Part shown: positions 49,601 through 61,600 of the stretch, one piece after another
Layout of the letters: every line of letters starts with the position of its first letter
How positions within the stretch are numbered: the first letter of the stretch is position 1
NCBI GenBank assembly: GCA_916700875.1
Contig: CAKAKS010000004.1
Span: forward strand, 14,466,534 to 14,530,533
Source: Sebastes aleutianus
Lineage: Eukaryota; Chordata; Actinopteri; Perciformes; Sebastidae
DNA length: 64,000 nucleotides
Direction of reading: 5' to 3'
Position numbers and translations under genes: made by a program
Notes under the pieces: model-generated
Databases searched by the model: none
Seen by the model: the letters and a program-made list of their open reading frames with translations, nothing else
What the model was told of the DNA's origin: nothing

Positions 49601-52600
49601 TCGCACGAGCACGAGCCTCAGCAGCAGAAATACGAGACCATGCAGTGTTTCGCCGTTTCGGAGCCCAAGTCCATCAAGGAGGAAGGAGACGGTATGAAAG
49701 GAGAGGGGGAGATGGTGTGGGAAAAGAGAGAGAATGGATCATTTGTAGGGCTGTACAATTATTCGAAATCGCAATATTGCGGATATTTGTCAAAATCGCA
49801 ATGTTCGTTAAAGGCGAAATGTGTGCCATTTTAAATTAAATATTGTGTTGCGGCCTACACATCATCTTCTACAGACTTAAGAAAACATCTTTGATACAGA
49901 TTCCCGCAAAAATCACACCATAATCATTTTAATTTATCATTTATGGTTTATCAATGAAAATGAGAATAATCATAAAAATATCATTCCCTCTATTATATTT
50001 CAAATCATATCGCTATTGCAATATCAGTCAAAATGATCGCAATTAGATATTTTTTCAAATTGGTGCAGCCCGAATCATTTGACACTAAAGTAGTGACCAT
50101 ACAAAACAAGCTTGGACAGGCACAGTTTTTTCGGATGTGATAAAACTCTCTGAATTGCCTCCATTCCTGTGACATGTATAATACCAGTCACAATTTTTTA
50201 CCATATCACATTTAAATATTCATAATTTAATCTAGAGCAATTGTAAAGACTTTTGCGATTAGATAATTTAAGAATAGAATAGTGAATTGAGAGAAATGTT
50301 AGGAACTTTAGAGTCGGATTAGGATCTCAGAGCTTGCAATTTAATATGTCCTGATGTACAAAAGTATAAGTCATTGGTGGAACAATTTCTAAAACACTCA
50401 ACAGTCATTATGGGAAGCAAAAGCCAGCAGACAAAAGGCAAACTATTATGATGGAGGAATGGATGATTGCTTAAGAGAGAAATTAGCCTAAAATCATCTT
50501 TGAACACCGGAGTACACAATAAAAAATAAAGGCATCTAGAAAATGGGGGGAAACTCTAAGTAGTCTGGCAGAGCAAGAAGCATCTCTACCTTATGTAACA
50601 TCAGACTGATGATTCTAGTCTTCAATGGACGGCTGAATGAAAGGTTACAGAATCAGAATTATTAAATAGTTTAAATTGGGGATGTCAAAGTTAACGTGTT
50701 AATAACGTGTTAATAACGCCTTAATGCAAATTTCTTTTAATGCCACAAATTTCTTTAACGCATTAATGCAAATTGCGATTTGTTTGGTTGTAGCGGGCTC
50801 GGTTTTAAAGCTAGAGTGAAGATACTGGTATCATATGAAACTAGAAAAACCTAAGAAATCCATTGGTACCAACCATGTCATACTAGCTTGTCGTGAAGGA
50901 TGTTAAATAACGCTCCAAATTTACGCTAAACTTTGGCGAGGAAAAACTGTTATGGCTATTTTCAAATGGGTCCCTTGACCTCTGACCTCAAGCTATGTGA
51001 ATGAAAATTGGTTCAATGGGTACCCACGAGTCTCCCCTTTACAGACATGCCCACTTTCTGATATTCACATGCAGTTTGGAGCAAGTCATAATCAAGTCAG
51101 CACACTGACAACTGTTGTTGCCTGTTGGGCTTGAGTTTTCCATGTTATGATTTGAGCATATTTTTATGCTAAATGCAGTACCTGTGAGGGTTTCTGGACT
51201 ATATTTGTCATTGTATTGTGTTGTTAATTGATTTCCAATAGTAAATATATACATACATTTGCATAAAGCAAGCATATTTGCCCACTCCCATGTTGATAAG
51301 AGCATTAAGTACTTGACAAATCTCCCCTTGAGGTACATTTTGAACAGATAAAAAATGTGTGATTAATCGCGATTAATCATGGACAATCATATGATTAATG
51401 ATTAAATATTTTAATCGATTGACAGCCCTAGTTTAATTTGATTGCTTGTGATGTAGCTCAGAAACCTTGATTAGGACAAATAGAGAAGCTTTCTTGGGTG
51501 TAAGAAACCTGCTGCAGAAAGGAAACTGTTATTAAATATGAATCCAAGTTGCAGCCATTTTCATCATGAATGATGACGATAAAATTTGCCATATTATGTC
51601 TCGTAACTGGCATTGTATGTGAAAAGCGGTATAAGCAACTGATGAGTAGCCGTTCTGGTGCCACTCAACTTACAGCCATGAAAAGTTAAGTGACACAAGG
51701 GAGACGAGAGGCCGGGCAGCTGTCATTAAAGCCTATCTATAATTCATGTACATCCCTCACAAACCTGGGGCGTATGACTCCAAGGAAAGGGTGCAGCTGT
51801 TATTGCATCAGCAGTAAACCGCTCTTTTGATAACCTTCAAATCATTCTCAACGTTTTGCGCGTTTTGTGAGCAGAGAAGCTGCTTGTGGAGTAGCCACCA
51901 TTAGCATAAACATGTGCTCGCCTTTCCTGGGAAGTGTTTTAAATTGTACGTTGGCTACGCTCTCCTTATAGTGTTCAGTCACTGAGAGGTCACTGGGCTT
52001 TTCCAGTGGTTTTCATGCCTTTAGACTGGAACTTGAGATCCTGTAGTTTGAGTAAATTTCCATAACAAGTGACGGTCCTTTATCCAAAAACTTTCACCAC
52101 ACTTTTGATACGTAATGCTCTCAAAACAATCTCAATATTCTACATCTTAACTACCTTAATCCTCTACATCCCACTGCCAAACTATAACTCAGTGGTTAAT
52201 TAGAACAATAAGTGAAAATGCAAATGTTTCACTCCAAGTCTCAACCTGTCTTTTTTTCCTCTCTGGCTTCCTTTGTGCACCAGCTGCTTGCCAGCCATAC
52301 TTTGGCAAGTGGACTGACTAGGACCCAGGCCAGAGTTGTGCTAGTGTTTGTGTGTGAGTAGCGCGGCAGGATCAGCGGTTGCAGTTGCAGGGATTTGTCC
52401 AGCCAGAGACAGAGGAAGGAAGGAAGGAGAGGGAAAGCAAGAGAATTGAGAGAGAGAGATTCACAGATCCAAGGGCCGGACCACCCAAGATGCTCTGTTT
52501 ACAAGTCAAAATGAGGAATGTGTGTGTGTCGGCCCTGGCATGCATTTCTTTGCCAGAAACATGTGTGGGATTGTGGGTATTACTGGCACGGGAAAGTTAG

Positions 52601-55600
52601 ATGGCAGACTTTTTGGGGTCACCCCAGTCCTGAACTTGGCGGTGTCATCTATGTGTGTGTTAGAGGCAACTGTCATGATTGAGCGATGGCAATCTTTAAT
52701 GTCGGGCCAGGGGAGGTGTCATCAGTGTGAGATGGCACTGTAGGTGAGGCCAGCCGGAGACGCACGCACGCGAACGGCGCATACACATACACACGCACCT
52801 TCAAAGGTCACACTTCATCATTTCCCTTGCCAGCGATAGCTGCTCCTCCTCATGAAAGGAGTGGAGCCATGATCCCCATGCTCATTAATAACTGTATTAA
52901 TTATGCTGCCGGGGAATAACATGCATTTCATTTTCTCTCCCGGTCTCTGTTTCGATCATTTACGCCCCCATCCTCCCCTCTCCTCCCCTTTCCCATCCCC
53001 CTTCATCCCTTCTGTCCTCTTTGTTACATCCTCTACCTCATCTTTCCTCCACTCGTCCCCTCTGTTCTCGCTCTTCCGCTCTCTCTCTTTTAGACTTCCA
53101 GTCGTGTCTGATCTGTGTGGCTCGCAGGGTGCCCATGAAGGAAAGACCCATGCTTCCCACGCATGAGAGCTTCACCACGCGCCAGGACCTGCAAGGTACA
53201 CGAACCAGTCACACAGCCGGGAACTACAAACTAACATAGTGAAGAACTTTCACAGCAAACTTTATTTCTTTTTCCAGCAGACAAAACTAAATTTTTCTCA
53301 GAAATACACTTTCCAGTAAAAGCTATCAGGGCATGCCAATAAGGGGTGGGGGAAAAATTGGTACAGCATAGTATCTTGATATTTTGATGGCAATATTGTA
53401 TCGATCATCAATCATGGCGTTCTACGGTCTGTTATTTCTTTATAGCAGACCGTTGCTATGTATAACAGACCGTTGCTATGGGCGCAGTTCTGATGGAGGA
53501 TAATGTACAACTAGCAGGTCATTGTTGTGAAATAAACCCCTTCAGACATGTCCCTGTCGGGGTTTATTTATACTGTACATTATCCCTTACATATAACGCA
53601 ATATATTTTATCGCAATACTCAACATATTGCAAAATGTTTAAAATCGCAATAACATTGTATCGTGATTTAAGTATAGTGATAATATCGTATCGTGGGGAC
53701 TTTGGTGATTCCCTCCCCTAATGCCAATCATAGTGACCAGCTTAGTTCCCTACTGCCAATTTAGTAGTACATTTTCAGCTGTTTGAATAAAGCTTTGCAA
53801 AAAATGATATAGTGCCTTTACACAGACACATCCTCATCCCATGTCACCAGCCCATAAATCAGCTCACACTACAGTGTAGGTATTTAAAGATTATTATATC
53901 CTTGGTAAAGGCCCTTAGCAGTGAGCGCATTAGCTGAACACGCTTCCCACCTCTGTCTGCACTCTGGGAGGTAAAGTACCTGTCTGAACACTGGCGCAGA
54001 GATGCAGACGGCTGTCTGTGTTTCACCTGGTCTTTGATGTGCTTGTACCATTTGTGTGTGGCATACACACACAGAGATAACACACAAACTCATAGTTACT
54101 TGCTGACATATAGTAATTTACTTTAGTTCCCCACCCAGACTATTGTAGGCGTGCATGTCTGCATGCCTTCATTTGTTTGCCTGTTTGTTGGGGCTGCACA
54201 ATTCTGGATAAAATAAATATCAGGGTTTTCTTGAGTATGATTTTTTTCTTCTCACGATTCGTTGGAAAAACTTGTTGCATATGGTGTTGTGCTGTAAAAT
54301 GCTCCCGTTACAAATGTTTGTGTGACAAGTCTTTAGTCAGTCCCTTTGGCTGTCATTCAAGCAGCAAGTCTGCTTGTCAGCCCTTTTAAATGCTTCGCTG
54401 CCTCCATTTAAATTGCAAACCGGTGAGGGACAACTGTTTCACTGATACGAGTGACTGTTTACACACATCACACAGATGTGTGTGTTGAGCTCTAAGATGA
54501 ATGCTTCTACCTTTTGTGTCTAAATGGCGATCTTAAAGTTTGTACTGACAGTATTTGTACTCATGTTTGCCTATCTAATCTTTTGTAGCCAGGACTGTCT
54601 CCTCAGTTTATTTCAGTGCATTACTTACACAGACAAGTTGTAATCAAAATGTAAATAGAGTAAATCCTCCATATTCCTTCAATCAATATCAAAACCACAG
54701 AGCTCTTGTGCAGCAGAGCGGCCAAGTGAAGAGCATTTTCTGGTCAACAAGCTGCTCTACATGTTTATGTTTGAGAGAGACATCGAGTCCCCATCAGCTC
54801 AGCTGGTGTGGGTTTGTATATGTGTATAGAAATCCTTACTTCCATGCCTGACTAAGGCCTGCCTAATCCGGTCCCTTGTGTTTAGGTAAGATAACGTCCC
54901 TGGATACCAGTCTGCTGCGGGCGTCCATGAAGCCGGGCTGGGAGGATCTGGTGAGGCGCTGCATCCAGAGATTCCACCTGCAGAATGACGGGGAGATGTC
55001 TTTTGCCAAGAGACATCAGCAGGAAGGTAATGCAAAGAATATCTTGTTTAATTAACGGCTCTTGATAGTTGCATCTTTTGGTCTTTTATGATGCCGTTGT
55101 CAGACGACTGCATCAGTATAAAATGGTGATTTGATCATGGGTTAACCAAAGCTAATGGTTAATCGTACGCTTCTGAACTGAAAACAGAACCTAATAATCA
55201 TCTAAGTAAGAAGTGTTTTGTGTGTGCATCTACTGATATAAGTGCATATGTGTCCTTTAGTGCTCCGCCACGGCCAGGCGTTCAGCCCCATCTACCGCTT
55301 CTCCCTCTCCGATGGAACCATCGTGTCGGCCCACACCAAGAGCAAACTGGTGCGCTCGCCCGCCACCAATGAACCCCAGCTCTACATGTCCCTGCACATT
55401 CTCCAGAGGTATGCCTCGCTACCTACACCTGTGTTAGGAAGAGAGAGAGACAAATCTGCAGCATGAACTTGGTTACATGTTTTAGCCTGTTAATGCCCTG
55501 CAGCACAACCTGATGGCTTCTTCTTGTATTCTGTGTGGATGTGATAATATGTACATTCGTGCTTGCCAGTGGTCTCACGGAACAGGGTCACAAATCGGAC

Positions 55601-58600
55601 ATGAAGGTTACGTCATTCAAAAAGACAAATTAAACAAATTGTACCACCTTCCCCCTGTCATATATGCAGATAGTTTTAGTTAAGATTAGTTCAAAGTAAA
55701 GAACAGCAATTTACTCAGGATAATATTTAGGGCTGCCCCCTCTTAGACTAATCGGTTGTTTTGGTCTTAGTCGACTAAGATTTATTTATTTGATTAGTTG
55801 TTTTTTATGCTTTTTTCATGCTTAATGACTTATTTCCAAGAAACTTATGAGCACATCTCATGTAAACACAATATTTAAAGTGGTGCTTTTGTGGGATTCT
55901 TTGTGGAGAAACTCAGTTTTACAGATCAGACGATTAAATCAACTAATTGATTAGTTGACAAAATCATATGAGTGTTAGTCGATTAAGAATTTCTTCGGTA
56001 GAGTACAGCCCTAATAAAAATAATAATAAGTGCAGTGGCCAATTTTCTAACTTCTACAGAAAATTTTCGGTAATGAAAACTGTCGAACTAATCAACTGTA
56101 TTATCTGTGTCTGTTTTGAACCTCTAGGGAGCAGACGGTCTGTGGAATGGGCCAGGACATGGGTCCTGGCAGTCAGGCCACAGGGATGGCTCCCAAGCCG
56201 ATGAACTCCTCCACTCCCTCCATGACGCCGCCGACCCCAGGCAGTTTGCCAGGTTCAGGGCCTCAGGGCCAAGACACTACCATCAGCAGCAACAGCACGC
56301 CTTTTTCCTCTCCAGGCCCTGCTGGCCCCAGAGAACCAGCAGCCATGGGAGGTCACATGCAGGGCTACCGTTTTGGCTGCCCTCCACCCCACAACCACAC
56401 CGGGGGCATGCAACCGCCACAGCAGGGCCCCAATTGGAGGATGAACAGCCCCTCTCGCGCTAGCCCCAGCCCAGCCGGCGGGCCCCATCCACCTCAACAG
56501 AACTCTATGCTGTCGCCGAGGCACCGAGGTAGTCCTGGGGGGGCGGGCAGCCCTCGTGTAGCGGGAGGCCTGCACTCACCCTCCCCGGTGGGGATGTGTG
56601 GTGGAGGGCCTGGAGGTGCAGGTGGTAGTAGCACGGCTAGCACCCATGCTAACAGCTACACTAGCAGTTCTCTGTCAGCTCTGCAGGCCCTTAGCGAGTG
56701 CCACGGTGTAGGACATGGGCATGGGGCCCCTCATGCACACACACTGGGGTCTCCTGACCGAAAGATAGGCTCCCCAGCTGGGGTCACACAAGGGTCAGGG
56801 GTGAACCCTCATCTGATGTCAAAACTTGGAGGAGGCAGTGGTGGCACAGGAGACTCATTTGGACCTCACACAGACGTGGGTCAGGGGCACACCCAGAGCC
56901 AGACGGAGAGCAACCTAGCCGAGCCCAAGGAGGAGAGGGAAGGGCCCCCCGAGGGCCTCGACGCTCACAATCGCCTTCATGACAACAAGGGCCACACCAA
57001 GCTACTGCAACTGCTCACCACCAAGCCCGAGCCTCTGGAGACGCCCCTGTCCCCTGGCGCAGGAGGTGAGGGCAAGGACCAGGCAGGGACTGGGGTCCGG
57101 GGTGGCCATGCTGGAGGGAACACTCATGCCACATCCCTCAAGGAAAAACACAAGATCCTCCACCAACTGCTCCAGAACAGTACGTCTCCAGTAGACCTGG
57201 CCAAACTCACTGCAGAGGCCACAGGCAAAGAGCTGGGCCAAGACCAAGCCCAGGGCGCTGGTGGTACAGCTTCTGGGGCAGATATTGCTCCGAAGCAGGA
57301 GCCCTTGAGCCCCAAGAAGAAGGACAATGCTCTGCTTCGCTATCTACTGGATAAGGATGACACTGGACTGAAGGACAAGGTACCTAAGCTAGAGCCTGGG
57401 GAGGTGAAGGTCGAAGGGGGCAAACACCCTCTTGTCAAGACGGAGAAACAAGACACGGGATACGACCGGGCTGAACAGGTTAGTTTTTACAAAAAGCTCC
57501 TCCTTGTGTGTCTTATCGTTTGATAAATAGCTTTTTTTACTGCTTCTTTTCCATCTTTGAAACGATGAAAGAACTAGAGCTGCCCTAAAACTTACTGGTT
57601 GTAACCTCCATTGCGAAAACTAAAACTTTTTAGCCCTGTACTGCTCCACTTGCCTCCCCTCTCTGTCTGAGCGTTAATCTGGGTTAGGTAGCAGATGTTG
57701 GCTCCTCCAAGTCCCATGTCCACACAGGATGCTACAGCTAAACACACAAACGGTCTGGCAGTGTGTAGAGGTCAGACAGACAGTATTTGTGGCATATATA
57801 CAGTCTCATTCAGATATACAGTCTCGTCATATACGCTTAGGACACCATGCATGTTTTTTATTCACGTATATAAAACACATCTGGTCCTTTCACTGCCTAT
57901 GTGTTGGCAGCACAAGCTGAGGGAAGCGATCCGCCAGCTTCAAACAACTGTGACATTTGGAAGGAGCCCCTGTGGTTCTCCAGCCATTTGATCCTGGTTG
58001 CGTTTGGCCAGAATCCTCAGGTTTGGCACCGAGCTCAGGTCAGGCCTGGCGCTGGAAGAGAGAAGAGGAGGAAAGAGTAAAAGGGAGAGTGTTGCTGGTA
58101 AAAGTTCTGTGTAGCGGAGGTCTTAGCTTGCTGATTCTCTAATGCAAAAAAGTAAACCAGTGTTTGGTGAGACTCGTAACCTTTCATACAGGAAACCTGT
58201 TTACGACGTGCTCTACTAAACAACACAAGTTCAAGACACGAGTCTAGCAAATCATAGTTCTGTCACGCACATCACTGCTAAACCACAGAATTATATAGAA
58301 TTACACAAAAGAACATGAATGCTCTTGCACGCTTTGCTCTCTCTATTTCTCTCTTTACCTCCCTCTTCTTAGACCAGATCAGATCAGGCTGTAGCTAATG
58401 ATTATTTTCATTATCGATTGATCTGCTGATTATTTTTTTAGATTAATCAATTAATCATTTGGTCTATAAAATGTCAGAAAATGTTGAAAAATGTCCATCC
58501 CAGTTTCTCAAAGTCCAAGGTGACGTCTTTAAATTAGGGCTGTCAATCGATTAAAATTTGGTACCAATGGATTACTTAAGTTTTCTAGTTTCATGTGATA

Positions 58601-61600
58601 CCCGTATCTTCACTCTAGCTTTAAAACCAGCCTGCTACAACCTAAAAATCACAAGTTGCATCAATGCGTTAAAGAAATTAGTGGTGTTGAAATGAATTTG
58701 CGTTGACTTTGACAGCCCTACTTTAAATGTCTTATTTTGTCAGATATTCAGTTTAATATGATATAAAACATAGGAAAGCTGGAAATATTCATATTTGAAA
58801 GGCTGAAAACATGATTTTCTGCTATTTTTGCATAAAAATTACTTTAACAATAATCGATTATCAAAATAGTTGCTCTTATTCTTCTGTCTATCAACTAATC
58901 GTTGCAGCTCCACAGTCGGTAGTCTAGGTGACATTCATGCCATTTGAATGTCAACAACATTAAACAAAAGTCCAATTTTTTGTAGAAATGATCCAGGTCT
59001 GGAGAAGTGGGCAAAGACTAGTGTGTTGGTCTTAAGGGTTTTGCTTTCTTATTGTTTCCTACCTTCTTTGTGGCACAGTTCTGTTGAAACAGTGGGTTTT
59101 CCCAGGCAGACAGAGGAGCAGCGGTACAGAATGTCAGCTAGCTATGCGTGCTAGTTGTGAATGTACAGTATGTGCTCGGCCACTTGGGTACATATATATG
59201 TAGAAGAGGATAAGGTGAGTGGATGGATAATAAGAGCTGCTGTTGAACTGAACAAAGAAGGAGAGATGAGAGAGGTGTAGATACCCCCAGGAGAGCCCAG
59301 CCTCGGCAGGCAGAGTGAAAATGATGAGCCATATGCTCCTGCATGTCCTCTCTGCTACCATGGAGATAGAGGGGAGAGGGAGTGGTGTGTTTGTAGAACA
59401 AGCAACGTACCAGAAACAATAGAGGGGAATAGAAATTGAGCGAAATAGAGGTTTAATATGTATGTCTTGATACTGAAGGTTTTATTTTCTTGAAGTGGCC
59501 AGTGTGCTACACGTAACAGAAATTAAATCGGTTAATTTCTGTCCCGAGTTTCACAGTTAGATGGTGATTAAAGCGCTCAGAGCTTCGCACAGTGATGGTG
59601 ATGGCTCATTCCAGTTTAACTGTGGTTCCCAGCCCAGAACAAGGGCATTTGTTAGACATGAACTAAGCCATGACTTCATTAGAGCCATTACATGTGTGCG
59701 AGTGTTCCTTACTGGTGAATCGCTGCTTGGCCATGTGTGAAAGCTGACTGTACTAGTTAAAAAGTCCACTCATCCTTCTCTCCACTAACCTCACCCACTG
59801 CTTTCTCGCTGCCTCTCCCTCCCTCCCTCCTCCTCTTCCTCTCTCCTCCTCATGATTGTTTGAGGGCTGAATTATTGATGGCTGGAGCAGAGCTAAATGA
59901 GAAATCAGAGCAGAGTAGTGGCTCAGCTTATGGCTGAAGGAACTATAGGTATGGTCATTTAGTCCCGTGGTCCTATGGGAGGCAGGATTATCTGTGTGTT
60001 TTACATGACAGTGTCATGTAATCATACGGTCTACTGATGCTGAACCTGTTTCCACAGTAGTATCCTTATTTTAATGCATGATAATAATTTAGTTAGGGGG
60101 TGGGAATCACCAAAGGCCCCACGATACAATCTTATCACGATACTTAAGTCACGATATTTAAGTCACGATACGATCTTATTGCGATTTTAAACATTTTGCG
60201 ATACGCTGAGTATTGCAATAAGATATATTGCGATTTATTACCTTTTTTCAACTGCAAATTAGGCAGTATGTCAACATCTGTTTTATCTAATAAGATACAG
60301 TTTTCACTCTGTTCGTCTCAGAGTTTTCCTTCACTTACCTTGAGGTCAGAGGTGAAGAGACCCCTTTGAAAATGGCCATGCCAGTATTTCCTCGCCAAAA
60401 TTTAGCGTAACTTTGGAGTGTTATTTAGCGTGGTTGGCGCCAATCAATTCCTCAGGATTTCTAGTTTCATATGCTTCCAGTATCTTCACTCTCGCTTTAA
60501 GACTGAGCCCGCTACAACCTCTGAAAGACAGAATAGCGGCCGGGCCCGCCAGCGGACCAATCAGACTTTTTAAGATGTTAATAGTTTATACTTCATGTAA
60601 TAAAAGATCAATACGTGACGTCAGTGTATCGATGCAATATTACCACGCAAAATATTGCGATACCATGCTGTATCATTACACCCCCACCCCTAAATTTAGG
60701 TCATGTTTTCTCTTTGTGCTCTTCATCATCAAATCTGTCAAATTAAGCAAACAATTGTCAGTACTATTATAGATTCTGTTCACTGTGGAAGTTGTTCATT
60801 GCTTTGTCATGTGAAATCACTGCAGCTCAGCTCAATAGCTCCTCAATGACTCTGGTCCCTGAATATGAGTAAATAAATGAATTAATTTATCTCATCCAAA
60901 ACAGTCTGATCTTCTGTTTTAATAGGTCCTTCTGTAGTTTCTCCTGGCCTGAATGCTCCAGTTCTTGGCTCTACTTTTTGTATAATAGATTTTATAATGT
61001 CAAGCTGCATGTCCAAACATGTCCTTTCCTTCTGCGCTCACTCCCAGGCAAATATTCCTACTATATCAGACATCACGCAGGTCCTTTTGTACAGTATATG
61101 TCAGGAGTTTTCAAAAACTGGTGAGCCAGATGTCCTCTGAAAGACAAGGGAGTATTTAAATATTATTAAGATAATTGCTTGAGTTAGGCGCTGCCATCAG
61201 AAAAGAATGAGATCATGTTGTGCTGGATGTATTGGTGAATATGTGACGATCAGATTTCTTTAAATTCTCATTACCAGTCCCGCAACAAAACATAATCCGG
61301 CAGCGTGTTGCAACACAAGTTGATTTGCTGTGTTTGACTTCCCATTTTGATGGAACTTTTTCTAAGATATTACACACAAATCAGTAATTACAAAGTATGT
61401 AATGAGACTCATCTCATAATTGATACCAGCAACAAAGAAGGAACAAGACGTACTCACTAGTAACACTCCCAACATGGCAGCTAACCTTCAAGTATTGCAG
61501 TACATAAGGATTGCAGTTAATGTTGCAGTCATCCTTGTGACTTTAAAACTTGCCGTTTCAGCTCTTTCAGACGGCGAATAGATTTTTTGCCAAGTTGTTT

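Noticed and set aside
56147..57523. 458-residue open frame as an independent single-exon gene
   Set aside because: It is the large internal ncoa2 exon. The frame opens upstream of the ATG at the splice acceptor 56127, and the last 14 codons are intron read-through.
57910..57990. Acceptor-like TTGGCAG with an open stretch in the intron after the large exon
   Set aside because: No donor with a suitable phase and no family sequence.
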